A stretch of 64,000 bases of DNA from Flavobacterium phragmitis (lineage in GTDB: Bacteria > Bacteroidota > Bacteroidia > Flavobacteriales > Flavobacteriaceae), in NCBI RefSeq assembly GCF_900112575.1, contig NZ_FOMH01000009.1, positions 272,321 to 336,320 on the forward strand. The letters are read 5' to 3'. Below, in pieces: positions 24,401 through 33,909 of the stretch. Position 1 is the stretch's first letter. Each line of letters begins with the position of its first letter. The notes under the pieces are model-generated. The model made no database searches and was not told where the DNA came from. It worked only from the letters and a program-made list of their open reading frames with translations. Made by a program: the position numbers and the translations under genes.

Positions 24401-24631
24401 TGCCGGAACATGACTTTGGGATATTCTTTTCCAAATGAGATGATGAAAAAAATACATATAAGCTCGCTTAGGCTGTATGTTAATGTCACCAATCCTTTTT
24501 TAATTACCAGCTATACGGGGATGGACCCGGAGGTGGGTTCGTGGAATCCTCTGCAGGCAGGAATTGACAATGGTTTCTATCCGCAATCCCGCAGCTTTAC
24601 ATTTGGACTTAATCTGGGATTAACTAACTAA
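21446..24631 (+). CDS. SusC-like TonB-dependent outer-membrane oligosaccharide transporter
   Basis: A 1061-residue outer-membrane importer. After a signal peptide (ending AGLMSAQ near 35) comes a carboxypeptidase-regulatory-like domain (KIKGTVTSETDGQPLFGVNV, about 40-110). A TonB-box-like segment NEVVVIGYG leads into the plug (about 115-235, with IQIRGMSSF and PLYVIDGV). The beta barrel fills the rest and ends in a terminal aromatic-rich strand (SRSFTFGLNLGLTN). No STN domain precedes the plug, so it is not an anti-sigma-coupled receptor; this agrees with control by a hybrid two-component system. It forms a complex with the SusD lipoprotein encoded three bases downstream. In this locus it should import xyloglucan oligosaccharides. 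Confidence 0.95.
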   Translation: MNEKKMRCIKKRSRSLFNAGIIIAMLLYAGLMSAQNSDQKKIKGTVTSETDGQPLFGVNVQLKGTNQKTATDADGGFAITARIGETVVFSYLGFVKEEVKITDAELAIKLKEDLKALNEVVVIGYGKAKRKDLTGAISSISGDELRRTQPVTFDQALQGKVAGVVVQQTSGQPGGGVNIQIRGMSSFGSSSPLYVIDGVIIGQNFDAGNGTNPLATISPSDIESVDVLKDASATAIYGSQATNGVIVITTKRGKEGAPKITYEFSTGYQELIKQYPTMDLREYATFINQRAAVWGFDDRPEFANPNYLGEGTNWQKELFRKAPVRNHVLTLSGGNEKTQYLLSGSYFNQEGIALGSEFTRTSVRLNLDNKTTKWLKIGTSLQLAHIDENVNSTGSNVIQEALSQTPDIPVRNADGSFAGEESSEGWIAKRVNPYALALINKNNPKRNQLFANFYADIAFTKDLSFRNELSGNFAFKTEDKFSPTYKFGLAEKVTNEASYSYSQDYFTTFRSFLTYSKVITKYNFNVLAGHEAQLTQFENVSAGRRNFISNNVTNIGSGDLTTATNGGTRGDSAQESYFGRLNFIYDDRYLFTVNVRADGSSKFAPDNRWVTTYSGAFAWKLNNEKFLKGSKIVNELKLRTGYGLTNNQNVRNNAYLSTLESVSTGLSGNAQMTTNIANPAVEWEKTKYGNIGLDAALFGWKLNLSVDVYNRMTDGLLMQIPLPLYSGTIVGYSPGAINAPYVNIGQVRNRGIDLHLSSRNMERGDFTWTTDFTLSHNKNKVMKLNTDGAFLPGYYGGDVVSRTVVGGSIGAFYGYKVDGVFATADDFKNHALPTNTDGTVLPITPNSGGVWYGDLKFKDLNGDGVITEKDQTFLGSPVPQFQFGLGNTFTYKGFDLNIFFTANQGSEVVNGMRINGDNPLTNNGYLKSLKDHAVLALIDPNGSASDVNNVYVTNPETSIVGLKNNDSNRNNRFSDRYVENGSFIRCRNMTLGYSFPNEMMKKIHISSLRLYVNVTNPFLITSYTGMDPEVGSWNPLQAGIDNGFYPQSRSFTFGLNLGLTN

Positions 24632-24634
24632 AAA

Positions 24635-26233
24635 ATGAAACAGAACAATATGAGGGCTATTTATAAAAATATCATTCTAAGCCTGCTGGCCACAGCAGTG
24701 CTTACCGGGTGCCAAGACGATTTTCTGGATCGTCCATCCCAATCAGAAATAAGTACAGAGAATTTTTACCAGACAAAAGAAGAACTTCGTTTGGCTACCG
24801 CAGCATTGTACGGCGGCAGAATATGGGCACAATGGAATAATACTGCTTATCTGCCTTTAGGAGATATATTGAGCGGCAATCTTATTCTGCAATATCAGGG
24901 TTCCGATCTGGTGCAGCTCAATACTTTTACCCTTTCAGGATCCAATGGCCGACTGACAACCGGGTGGGCGGCACTTTACATTATAGTGGCACATTGCAAT
25001 ACGACTATTAATGCCATTAATGAGCAAACACCTTCAACGGTTTCGGCCGCAGATAAAAATGCAGCGACAGCCGAAGCAAGATTCATACGTGCCATGGCTT
25101 ACTATCATTTGGCAATGCTCTGGGGAGAAGTGCCTATTATAGAAGATAACACCAAACTGATAAAATCGCCTCTAATCAATAAAAACAGAATAGAGGATGT
25201 TTACAGGTTTGTAATAGAGGATTTAACTTTTGCGGCAGAAAACCTGCCTAAAACCGATCAGCCAGGCCGAGTTACATCATGGTCGGCTAAAGGAATGCTA
25301 AGCAAGGTCTGCCTGACTAGAGCGGGAGTGGGCCAGACAGGAGGAAACCGCAATCAGGAATATTTAAATCTGGCCAAGACTTATGCCAAAGATGTTATTA
25401 TGAACAGTGGATTAACGCTGCTGCCTAGTTATGCAGATCTTTTTAAAACCAAGTTTAATGATAATCAGGAATCACTTTTTGCGCTGCAATGGTCTGCCAC
25501 TACCGAATGGATGCAGGGCAATCATCTGCTGACCTACTCGCCGAGCAATGACATTAATCCTCAAAAAGGGGGCGCCTGGGGTTCTCCAGGGGTGAGTTAT
25601 GATCTGTATTTAGCGTATACAGAGCAGGATTCCATCCGACGCAAAGCAAGCTTTATGCTGCCAGGAGATCATTATCCAGAGCTTAATGCCGCGGGAGGCG
25701 GTTATACGGCCGCTTCTCCTGGAATGAAAAAGCACATCATTGGTAATGAAGCCGACAACAATTCCCCTGCTATGTCTTACCTGGGATCTATTGAGCACAA
25801 TGCCCTTTTGAGACTTGCAGATGTATATCTGGTGTATGCAGAAGCGGTGCTTGGAAACGCTGTTTCGACAAGTGATGCCGATGCGCTGCTGTATTTTAAT
25901 AAAGTAAGAACACGTGCGGGAGTGGATCCTCTTACCTCGATTAATGAAGATATCATTCTGAACGAAAGGAGAGTGGAATTTGCCTGCGAGGGACAATATT
26001 GGTATGATTTGGTTAGGCTGTCATATTATAATCCCCAAAAGGCAGTCCAGCTTTTAAATGATCAGCAGAGAGTATTGTTTGATTATGACAAGGATTCAAA
26101 AACAGCAACGCCAAACGATCCTATTGGAACGATATCGCCTGCAACCTCTGCCACTTTTACCCTGCAGCTTCCGACGACAGAAGTTGTGGTGAACCCTAAG
26201 TTGAATGAACCGTCAGTTCCATACTATAAATAA
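24635..26233 (+). CDS. SusD-like surface glycan-binding lipoprotein
   Basis: A 532-residue outer-membrane lipoprotein. The lipobox ends LLATAVLTGC near residue 26, followed by the typical SusD start DDFLDRPSQSEISTENFYQ. AEARFIRAMAYYHLAMLWGEVPI (about 147-169) belongs to the TPR-like helical core, and the C-terminal RRVEFACEGQYWYDLVRL is another family hallmark. SusD caps the SusC barrel and hands oligosaccharides into it. ATG at 24635 is three bases behind the SusC stop; an ATG five codons later would also give a good signal peptide. The next gene overlaps the stop by one base. Confidence 0.95.
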   Translation: MKQNNMRAIYKNIILSLLATAVLTGCQDDFLDRPSQSEISTENFYQTKEELRLATAALYGGRIWAQWNNTAYLPLGDILSGNLILQYQGSDLVQLNTFTLSGSNGRLTTGWAALYIIVAHCNTTINAINEQTPSTVSAADKNAATAEARFIRAMAYYHLAMLWGEVPIIEDNTKLIKSPLINKNRIEDVYRFVIEDLTFAAENLPKTDQPGRVTSWSAKGMLSKVCLTRAGVGQTGGNRNQEYLNLAKTYAKDVIMNSGLTLLPSYADLFKTKFNDNQESLFALQWSATTEWMQGNHLLTYSPSNDINPQKGGAWGSPGVSYDLYLAYTEQDSIRRKASFMLPGDHYPELNAAGGGYTAASPGMKKHIIGNEADNNSPAMSYLGSIEHNALLRLADVYLVYAEAVLGNAVSTSDADALLYFNKVRTRAGVDPLTSINEDIILNERRVEFACEGQYWYDLVRLSYYNPQKAVQLLNDQQRVLFDYDKDSKTATPNDPIGTISPATSATFTLQLPTTEVVVNPKLNEPSVPYYK

Positions 26234-27486
26234 TGACAGTTATGAAAAAAATAATAGACAATAGTTTTACCCGCCTGCTTTTTGCAGGCATGATGCTTGT
26301 GGCGGCAATGTTTGTGTCCTGCAACAATGATGAAGATTCAGGCTCTGGACCGGTGATCACAGAGGTGCGCAATTATGCGGCGGCTCCTAATGACACATTG
26401 GTTAACAAACTGGTTCCGAGACAGTGGGTTGTCTTAAAGGGATCTCATTTAAAGGATGCCGTAAAGATTGCCTTCAATGGTATAGCGGTCGATTTTAACG
26501 GAGGCCTGTTTGCTGACAACTATGCAGTTGTGCAGGTGCCGGCAGTGATTCCATTTCCTTCTGTTGCGGAAAATGATTTAAATACCATTGAGCTTGTCAC
26601 TCCAAAGGGAAAAGTGACCTTTGGTATTGATATAGTGGCTGGGCCTCCTGTGTTAGGTCACATTTCAAACGAAAATCCGCTGCCGGGGGAAGAGGTGGAT
26701 GTGTACGGAACAAATTTGTTTCAGATCAGCGAACTCATTTTTGCAGGCGTGTCCGTGCAGGAATTTACAGCTTCAGATGACGGAACTTCAATTACTTTTA
26801 AGATGCCTGATTCAGCACTCAGTGGTCCTTTGAAAATCAGAACCGCGTCGGGTGAAATTCTTACTTCATTTAATGTAAATGACCTGACCACGGGAATGAT
26901 TTGCAATTTCGATACTATTGGCAGCATGGCCTGGGGAACTTCAACAAGTGACAATGATCCTGATTTTCCAAACAGCAGAGGTATTTACCCTATTTTAAAT
27001 CCAGGTGCTTTGAGTGCAGGAAACGGTTCTTGGTGGGAGAACGGACGATGCATTAATATTGAGCAGGCCCAGCATTGGATTCAGCCTAATGATTTGACAT
27101 TAGACCTTAGCCAGTTTGCCTTAAAATTCGAAATTAATATTGCGGGAACTTGGAAAGGCAGTTCTATTTTTATCGTAAAGGATTATAACTGGACCTATTT
27201 GGCAAGATATGAACCTTGGAAAACTACTGGAGGCAAAGGTGTTACTACAGAAGGGAAATGGACTACGGTAACGATTCCTTTAACAGAGTTCCGTACCAAA
27301 AAGGACAATAAAGACGGAACGGGCGATTCAGCAGCAAGCTTAACCGAATTGGTTGGCGGTTCTGGCACAGGCGGCATCAACTTTTTTATTATTAACGACG
27401 CCTCGACTCCGGCGTCAGGAGGTTTCCGAGCGGCAGTTGATAATATCAGGGTAGTAAAGATTCTTGATAAAGCAGGTGCTAATTAG
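26233..27486 (+). CDS. Surface glycan-binding lipoprotein with IPT/TIG-like domains (SGBP)
   Basis: A 417-residue lipoprotein whose lipobox (VAAMFVSC, about residue 31) is followed by an acidic-Ser-Gly linker NNDEDSGSG, a sign of surface export. Two Ig-like IPT/TIG repeats follow (about 50-130 and 137-215: RQWVVLKGSHLKDAVKIAFNG and PLPGEEVDVYGTNLFQISELIFAG). The C-terminal 200 residues are a distinct beta-rich domain with several Trp residues, probably the glycan platform. Proteins of this layout, third after susCD, bind the target polysaccharide at the cell surface; xyloglucan binding is inferred from the locus. TAATG overlap with the susD stop suggests coupling; ATG at 26242 (MKKIID) is an alternative start. 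Confidence 0.82.
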   Translation: MTVMKKIIDNSFTRLLFAGMMLVAAMFVSCNNDEDSGSGPVITEVRNYAAAPNDTLVNKLVPRQWVVLKGSHLKDAVKIAFNGIAVDFNGGLFADNYAVVQVPAVIPFPSVAENDLNTIELVTPKGKVTFGIDIVAGPPVLGHISNENPLPGEEVDVYGTNLFQISELIFAGVSVQEFTASDDGTSITFKMPDSALSGPLKIRTASGEILTSFNVNDLTTGMICNFDTIGSMAWGTSTSDNDPDFPNSRGIYPILNPGALSAGNGSWWENGRCINIEQAQHWIQPNDLTLDLSQFALKFEINIAGTWKGSSIFIVKDYNWTYLARYEPWKTTGGKGVTTEGKWTTVTIPLTEFRTKKDNKDGTGDSAASLTELVGGSGTGGINFFIINDASTPASGGFRAAVDNIRVVKILDKAGAN

Positions 27487-27566
27487 AAAAATAAAGATTC
27501 TGAAGTTCGGAAATTCTGCCGCTGGATAGTTTCCGCAGTTCAAATCATAATCTTAAAACAATTTAG

Positions 27567-29030
27567 ATGAAACATAAATTTTTATATCAGATGCTGCTGC
27601 TTTTTATGACCAGTGCATCATTGTTCAGCTGTTCTAAAAGTTCAGATGAAGAGCCGTATTTGACAGTCTCGTCGCAATCGGTTTCCTTCATGCCTGAAGG
27701 AGGCACATCTGAACCAATTACTATAGAAGCAAACAGTAAATGGACCATAACAAATCTGGCCTCATCCTGGCTGCAATTGAGTAAATTAAGCGGGACTCAA
27801 GGTATGGACAAGACCTCATTCACTGCCTCTGCCAATAACAGCGGGGTGAGCCGTTCGGCTGTGCTGACTGTAGAGGCAGATAACGGACAGGCTAGACGAA
27901 TCACGGTAACACAGACTGCCAATTTATATCCAAGCTACAATGTTTCTCCCAAAGCCCCGGATGCTACAGGAATGAGCAGCACTGCTTCAGAACTGGCCGC
28001 CAAGATGACTTTGGGAATTAATATCGGTAATACTATGGAGGCACTCGGTGGTGAAACCGCTTGGGGCAATGAAAAGATTACTGAAGAGTATATAAAATTT
28101 TTAAAAAACAGCGGTTTTACTGCGGTTAGGATTCCCTGTTCGTGGGTTAACGGCTATCTGAGTGATACCTCCAAAATGAAAATCGACCAAGCCTGGCTTA
28201 ACAGGGTCAAAGAGGTAATCCAGTACTGCGTGAACAATGACATGTATGTGATGCTGAACATTCACTGGGACGGAGGATGGCTTGATGAAAACATCAGTCT
28301 GGCTAAAAAAGAAGTGACCAATGCAAAGCAGAAAGCTCTTTGGGAACAGATTGCCACCACAATGCGGGACTTTGACGAACATTTGATTTTTGCCGGTTCT
28401 AATGAACCGCCAGCAGATGATGCTCAGGAAATGGAAATCCTAAACAGTTATCATGAAACTTTTATAAAAGCAGTTCGCGAAACAGGAGGAAAGAACAGTT
28501 ATAGAACATTAGTGGTTCAGGGGCCATCTACAAATGCGGGACTTTCCTATGAGTTGATGAACAAAATTCCCTATGATGCTGTTCCCAACCGTCTTATGGT
28601 TGAGGTTCACGAATACACGCCGTCGCAGTTTTGTTTTCTGGACGAAGATGTCAGCTGGGGAAAAATGGTTTTCTATTGGGGGGCTGGAAATCATTCCACT
28701 ATTGAGCCAGACCGAAATCCTACTTATGGTGAAGAAGACGCCATTTTAGAATCGTTCCGAAAACTTAAAGAAAAGTTTGTCAGTAAAGGAATTCCTGTTG
28801 TATTGGGAGAATATGCGGCAATGAGACGCACGGTAAATGGGAAACACCAGCCTAAAGATATAGCGCTGCATAATAAATCGGTGGATTATTGGACAACTTT
28901 TGTAACCAGACAATGTAAGATCAATGGTGTGGTGCCTTTTTATTGGGAAGTAGGAAATGTAATAGACAGAAAAAATAATGCAATAAGAGATCAAGCTATG
29001 GTCACGGCATTGAAAGAAGGGATTAAATAA
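27567..29030 (+). CDS. GH5 (subfamily 4-like) endo-xyloglucanase, BACON-containing lipoprotein
   Basis: A 487-residue endoglycanase. Cys22 in LFSC is the lipobox. Residues 30-117 are a BACON domain (beta sandwich, ending RITVTQTAN), which holds the enzyme away from the membrane. The GH5 domain (about 140-487) opens with the subfamily-4-like INIGNTMEALGG and has NEP with acid/base Glu280 and nucleophile Glu415 in VLGEYA. This arrangement closely parallels the characterised xyloglucan endohydrolase of gut Bacteroides xyloglucan loci. It should cut the backbone at the cell surface and feed SusCD. Other beta-1,4-glucan targets such as cellulose or mixed-linkage glucan are possible but fit the neighbours less well. 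Confidence 0.9.
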   Translation: MKHKFLYQMLLLFMTSASLFSCSKSSDEEPYLTVSSQSVSFMPEGGTSEPITIEANSKWTITNLASSWLQLSKLSGTQGMDKTSFTASANNSGVSRSAVLTVEADNGQARRITVTQTANLYPSYNVSPKAPDATGMSSTASELAAKMTLGINIGNTMEALGGETAWGNEKITEEYIKFLKNSGFTAVRIPCSWVNGYLSDTSKMKIDQAWLNRVKEVIQYCVNNDMYVMLNIHWDGGWLDENISLAKKEVTNAKQKALWEQIATTMRDFDEHLIFAGSNEPPADDAQEMEILNSYHETFIKAVRETGGKNSYRTLVVQGPSTNAGLSYELMNKIPYDAVPNRLMVEVHEYTPSQFCFLDEDVSWGKMVFYWGAGNHSTIEPDRNPTYGEEDAILESFRKLKEKFVSKGIPVVLGEYAAMRRTVNGKHQPKDIALHNKSVDYWTTFVTRQCKINGVVPFYWEVGNVIDRKNNAIRDQAMVTALKEGIK

Positions 29031-29176
29031 TAATCAAAAAGAATTTATAGGGATACTGCCGCATTTCTGATGCGGCAGCTCTTATCAATGCCAAAATGCT
29101 GAGAATTAAAAGTATTGGCCAGATAGGAATAGATTGTAAGGATGATAATATTTTAAACTTTTAAAAACGAATCAAG

Positions 29177-32017
29177 ATGAAAAAAGCTTACTTATTATGC
29201 GTATTGATTTTATCAGTTTTTGTTTCCCAAGCCCAGAGTGTTTGGAAAAATGTTCAGATTGGAGGCGCAGGTTTTGTTACCGGCATTATTCCAAGTAAAA
29301 CAGATGCCAATTTAAAATACGCCCGTACAGATGTGGGGGGAGCCTATCGATGGGATTCATCCAGCAGCAGATGGATACCCTTGTTGGACTGGACCAGTGT
29401 AGACCAGCTGGGTTATCAGGGAGTAGAATCGCTGGCTATTGACCCTCAGAATAATAATGTGGTTTATATGCTGGTGGGAACCGATTATTTTAATGGTCAG
29501 AAAACAGCCATTTTAAAATCAACCGACAGAGGGGCCAATTTTACTGAAACTATAGTGACCTCGCAATTTAAGGCGCATGGAAACGGTATGGGAAGATCTA
29601 ACGGCGAGCGATTGGCTGTAGATCCCAACAACTCCAATGTGCTTTTCTGCGGAAGCAGACGCGATGGATTGTTTAAAAGCACTAATGGCGGTTCGACTTG
29701 GTCTAAGGTATCGTCATTTCCGGTTACGGCAACAGCAAATGATAACGGAATCTGTTTTGTGATTTTTGATTCTGCATCGGTTTCTGGAGGCATCACCCAG
29801 ACTATTTATGCTGGCGTTTCCAGAACCGGAGCTTCCAATCTTTATAAAAGTACGGATGCTGGAAATACTTGGAATGCCATTTCGGGAGCCACAATAAATT
29901 ATATGCCACAGCGTGCAGTGCTGGATTCCAACAGGGCTTTGCTAATTACGTATGCTGATAAGGAAGGGCCTTGGAACCCTTCTTCAGGACAGATTTGGAA
30001 GCTTTCTGCTACGGGTGCTTTAACTAATATTACGCCATCAGGTTTTTCGGGGCCTTTTGGCGGAATTGATGTCGACCCTTCCAATTCGCAGCGTCTGATT
30101 GCGTCATCTATGAATACCTATATGGCGCAGTATACCAATGCACAGGGCAGTATAATTTATGCGGACCGCTTCTTTTTGAGCACAGATGGCGGCGCATCAT
30201 GGAGAGATCTGGTTGGAAATTCAGGAATCAACGTATTGGACAATGGCTGCACTTGGATTTCAGGATCTTCAGCATCCATTCACTGGACTGGAGATATCAA
30301 ATTTAATCCGTTTAATACCAATAAGGCAAGCGTAATATCTGGAAACGGCATTTTTACCTGTGATGATCTTAATGCATCAAAAACCTCTTGGAAGTTTGAT
30401 GCTATCGGCCTTGAAGAGAGTGTTCCACTTGGTTTGATCAGCATTCCGGGCGGACCTTTAATGAGTGTCATTGGAGATTATGATGGATTTAAGCATACTG
30501 ATGTTTCGGTATATGCGCCGCAATATAAGCCTGCAATGGGAACCACATCTGGTCTCGCCTATGCATCAGGGAATACCAATAAAATTGTAAGACTTGGAGA
30601 ATATATGTACTATTCCAACAATCAAGGAACTGATTGGATAAAGACAACCGCAACCTTGGCAGGACCACGCGGAACGGTGGCACTTTCGTATGACGGCGCA
30701 ACTATTCTACATGTTCCAGAATCTTCCAGTGCTATGTACCGTTCCACCAATAATGGAGCTAGCTGGACGACTGTAACAGGAATTAATTTCAATACAATTC
30801 CGGTATCTGATGCTGTTACGAACAATAAATTTTATGCCTACAACGGAAGTAACGGAGATTTAAAAGCAAGTACAGACGGAGGTGCCTCTTTCAATACGGT
30901 TTCTAATGTTGGAGCTTGGGGATCTAGCCTGATTAGAACAGTTCCCGGGTATGCTGGGCACTTGTGGATTGCTAAGAATTCTGGCGGACTGATAAGGTCA
31001 GTTGATGGCGGAACTAGTTTTAGCACACCTTCAACAGCTGTAAGCAATGCTTCGGCAGTCGGAATCGGTAAAGCGAAGGCTGGCGCTTCTTATCCAACTA
31101 TTTATATCTGGGGTACTGTAAGCGGCGTTACGGGAGTTTTCCGTTCTGTAGACCAAGGCAGCAATTGGACTCGCGTTAATGATGATGCGCATGAGTATGG
31201 AGGTACAGGAAACGGAAACTTCGTAATGGGAGACATGAATATCTACGGACGCGTTTATATGAGTACTGTTGGAAGAGGCCTTGTTTATGGTGACGATCTT
31301 GCTGAAACTGCAGCTTATTACACCATTTCAAATAGAAGCACCGGACTGCTGATGGACGGAATGAGCAGAACCACAAATGGAAGCAACGCAGGACAATGGA
31401 ACTACAGCGGAAGCAGTGCCCAGCAATGGGCTCTAGAGTATAACGGCAGCGAGGTTATGATTAAAAACAGAGCTACTGGATTGTATATAGACGGAATGAG
31501 CAGAACAGCTAATCCATCAATCGCTGGACAATGGGCCTATAGTGGAAGTGAAGCGCAGAAATGGATACAGGAGGACGCTGGTTCAGGCTATGTCAAGTTT
31601 AAAAATAAGGCGACCGGATTGTACTTGGATGGTTTAGGAAATGCAACTAACGGAGCCGATTTAAGCCAGTGGAGTCTCAGCTCAAGCAATAACCAGCAAT
31701 GGTCTCTAAGTGCGGTATCTAGCGCAACTTTGAGGTTAAGTGCTAATGCAGAAAACCTACAAGATCAAAAATTTACTGTTATCTGTTCTCCAAATCCGTT
31801 TACAAACAGCTTTAAAATTGAAATAAATGATTATACGGAACCGATAAGCGTGCGGATTTTTGATATTAACGGAAAAAATGTTGAGTCTGCGCAAGTCAAA
31901 GACCAAAGCCAGCTGTCGATGGGAAATACGCTTCAGTCGGGATTCTATATCGTAAAAGTGGAAGGAACCGGAGGCAATCTTCTCCAATCATTTAAAATGA
32001 TTAAAAAAACTAGGTAA
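29177..32017 (+). CDS. GH74 endo-xyloglucanase with ricin-type lectin and T9SS sorting domain
   Basis: A 946-residue secreted enzyme. After a 19-residue signal peptide, a double seven-bladed propeller of family GH74 covers about residues 20-710, with blade motifs such as LKSTDRGANF, FKSTNGGSTW and RSVDGGTSF. Candidate catalytic Asp residues lie in ARTDVGGAYRWD (about 50-61) and WTGDIKFNPFN (about 373-383). A ricin-B-type lectin with three repeats follows (about 715-850; STGLLMDGMSR, ATGLYIDGMSR and ATGLYLDGL, each with a QxW-like end). The last 80 residues are a type A T9SS sorting domain (SPNPFTNSFKIEI to KMIKKTR). It is therefore sent outside by type IX secretion. GH74 enzymes are mostly specific for xyloglucan, the best substrate marker in the locus. 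Confidence 0.93.
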   Translation: MKKAYLLCVLILSVFVSQAQSVWKNVQIGGAGFVTGIIPSKTDANLKYARTDVGGAYRWDSSSSRWIPLLDWTSVDQLGYQGVESLAIDPQNNNVVYMLVGTDYFNGQKTAILKSTDRGANFTETIVTSQFKAHGNGMGRSNGERLAVDPNNSNVLFCGSRRDGLFKSTNGGSTWSKVSSFPVTATANDNGICFVIFDSASVSGGITQTIYAGVSRTGASNLYKSTDAGNTWNAISGATINYMPQRAVLDSNRALLITYADKEGPWNPSSGQIWKLSATGALTNITPSGFSGPFGGIDVDPSNSQRLIASSMNTYMAQYTNAQGSIIYADRFFLSTDGGASWRDLVGNSGINVLDNGCTWISGSSASIHWTGDIKFNPFNTNKASVISGNGIFTCDDLNASKTSWKFDAIGLEESVPLGLISIPGGPLMSVIGDYDGFKHTDVSVYAPQYKPAMGTTSGLAYASGNTNKIVRLGEYMYYSNNQGTDWIKTTATLAGPRGTVALSYDGATILHVPESSSAMYRSTNNGASWTTVTGINFNTIPVSDAVTNNKFYAYNGSNGDLKASTDGGASFNTVSNVGAWGSSLIRTVPGYAGHLWIAKNSGGLIRSVDGGTSFSTPSTAVSNASAVGIGKAKAGASYPTIYIWGTVSGVTGVFRSVDQGSNWTRVNDDAHEYGGTGNGNFVMGDMNIYGRVYMSTVGRGLVYGDDLAETAAYYTISNRSTGLLMDGMSRTTNGSNAGQWNYSGSSAQQWALEYNGSEVMIKNRATGLYIDGMSRTANPSIAGQWAYSGSEAQKWIQEDAGSGYVKFKNKATGLYLDGLGNATNGADLSQWSLSSSNNQQWSLSAVSSATLRLSANAENLQDQKFTVICSPNPFTNSFKIEINDYTEPISVRIFDINGKNVESAQVKDQSQLSMGNTLQSGFYIVKVEGTGGNLLQSFKMIKKTR

Positions 32018-32198
32018 ATTAAATTGACAGAAGTCCTAACAGTAGAATAATCTCTGTTAGGACTTTCATATAGAGATTATGTACCTGTATCAGCAGAATC
32101 TGCTGTAAATTAGAAAGCCAATAATCTTTTGCAATAAAAGCCGAAAAGAAAAATTTAAAAATACGTTGGCTCAGGGCTAACAAAAAATAAAGATCAAA

Positions 32199-33851
32199 AT
32201 GTATAAAAAGAATAAAAGAAACCAATTATTTACAGCTTTATGTATCCTCTGCGCCAGTTTTCTTCAGGCACAGCAAAAATACCAGTCGCCGGTTGCAGAA
32301 AACACTGAAAAGGTCGCTTCGGGAAAATTCAAACCAACTTGGGAATCTCTCCAGCAGTATAAAACTCCTGAATGGTTTCGTAATGCCAAGTTTGGAATCT
32401 GGGCGCATTGGGGACCACAATGCCAGCCGGAGCAGGGAGATTGGTATGGCCGGTTTATGTATGATGAAGGCGGAGCGCAGTACAAATGGCATGTAGAACA
32501 TTACGGACACCCGTCTAAAGCAGGGTTTAAGGAGGTTATCAAGGATTGGAAGGCTGAAAACTGGAATCCCGAAAAAATTGTAGCGCTTTATAAACGTGTG
32601 GGAGCACAGTATTTTTTTGCCATGGCCAACCATCATGATAATTTGGATTTATGGAAAAGCAAATACCAAGCGTGGAATTCTGTAAATGTCGGCCCTAAAA
32701 AAGATATTATTTCAGGCTGGGCCGCGGCGGCTAAAAAACAAGGTCTGCCATTTGGATTAAGCGTTCATGCGGCTCACGCTTGGACTTGGTTTGAAACTTC
32801 GCAGCGTTCAGACAAAAAAGGGCCTTATGCTGGAATTCCTTACGATGGGAAACTTACCAAGAAAGATGGCGTTGGCACTTGGTGGGAAGGGCTGGATCCG
32901 CAGGAGCTATATGCGCAGAATCATCCGCTAAGCGCTGGAAGCGAGCAAAGCATTACCTCTTTGTGGGGACAGTGGAACTGGGATAACGGAGCCTCTATTC
33001 CTTCTGTGGAATATTGTGAGAATTTTTATAACCGCACGATGGATTTAATCAATACCTACAAACCAGACCTTCTTTATTTTGATGATACGGGACTTCCGCT
33101 TTATCCTGTAAGCGATGCAGGCCTGAAAATAGCGGCCCATTACTACAATACCAACATGGCGGCCCATGATAACAAACTCGAAGCAGTTTTATTTGGAAAA
33201 GTGCTGACTCCAGAACAGAAAAAATGTATGGTCTGGGATGTGGAAAGAGGAGTGCCTGACCAGATTCAAAACGAAGCCTGGCAGACCTGCACCTGTATTG
33301 GCGACTGGCATTACAGCAGGGCAATTTATGACAACAACGGATATAAATCAGCCAAAACGGTTATTCAGATGCTTATTGATATTGTCAGCAAAAATGGAAA
33401 CTTGCTGTTGAATATTCCAGTGCGAGGTGATGGTTCTATTGATGATAAAGAAATTGCAATTCTTGAAGATATAGCCAAATGGATGGATGTAAACAAAGAA
33501 AGTATTTTTGACACCCGCCCTTGGAAAATTTTTGGAGAAGGACCGATTGCTGAGACAAGCAATCCAATAAAAGATGCAGGCTTTAATGAAGGTAAGGCCA
33601 GCTTGACTGAGAAAGACATTCGTTTCAACCAGAAAGGCAATCTGCTTTATGTTTCGGTTATGGGAGCGCCTTCAGAAGATATAATCGTAAAATCTCTTGG
33701 CAAAGCAAAAGAAAGCAGAAAAATAAAAAGCATTAAAGTACTGGGAAGCAATGAAAAAATATTATGGAAACAGAATAATGATTCACTGGCAATTGCCAAA
33801 CCAAAAGTTATACCGAATGCCATAGCGGTAGTTTTTAAGATACAGTATTAA
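32199..33851 (+). CDS. GH29 alpha-L-fucosidase
   Basis: A 550-residue exported enzyme with signal peptide (LCILCASFLQAQ). Family hallmarks are KFGIWAHWGPQCQPEQGDWYGR (about 68-89), AMANHHDNLDLW (about 140-151) and DLLYFDDTGLP (about 289-299), in which an Asp is the expected retaining nucleophile. The C-terminal part is a small beta sandwich. It should remove terminal L-fucose from fucogalactosyl side chains of xyloglucan. GH29 includes alpha-1,2 and alpha-1,3/4 enzymes, and the linkage cannot be read from the sequence. Its position between GH74 and a beta-galactosidase fits stepwise trimming. Confidence 0.9.
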   Translation: MYKKNKRNQLFTALCILCASFLQAQQKYQSPVAENTEKVASGKFKPTWESLQQYKTPEWFRNAKFGIWAHWGPQCQPEQGDWYGRFMYDEGGAQYKWHVEHYGHPSKAGFKEVIKDWKAENWNPEKIVALYKRVGAQYFFAMANHHDNLDLWKSKYQAWNSVNVGPKKDIISGWAAAAKKQGLPFGLSVHAAHAWTWFETSQRSDKKGPYAGIPYDGKLTKKDGVGTWWEGLDPQELYAQNHPLSAGSEQSITSLWGQWNWDNGASIPSVEYCENFYNRTMDLINTYKPDLLYFDDTGLPLYPVSDAGLKIAAHYYNTNMAAHDNKLEAVLFGKVLTPEQKKCMVWDVERGVPDQIQNEAWQTCTCIGDWHYSRAIYDNNGYKSAKTVIQMLIDIVSKNGNLLLNIPVRGDGSIDDKEIAILEDIAKWMDVNKESIFDTRPWKIFGEGPIAETSNPIKDAGFNEGKASLTEKDIRFNQKGNLLYVSVMGAPSEDIIVKSLGKAKESRKIKSIKVLGSNEKILWKQNNDSLAIAKPKVIPNAIAVVFKIQY

Positions 33852-33909
33852 GGCGCTGCCAAAAGTTATTAATAATTAGGAACATACAAAATTGTTCAAA
33901 CTCATAGAT

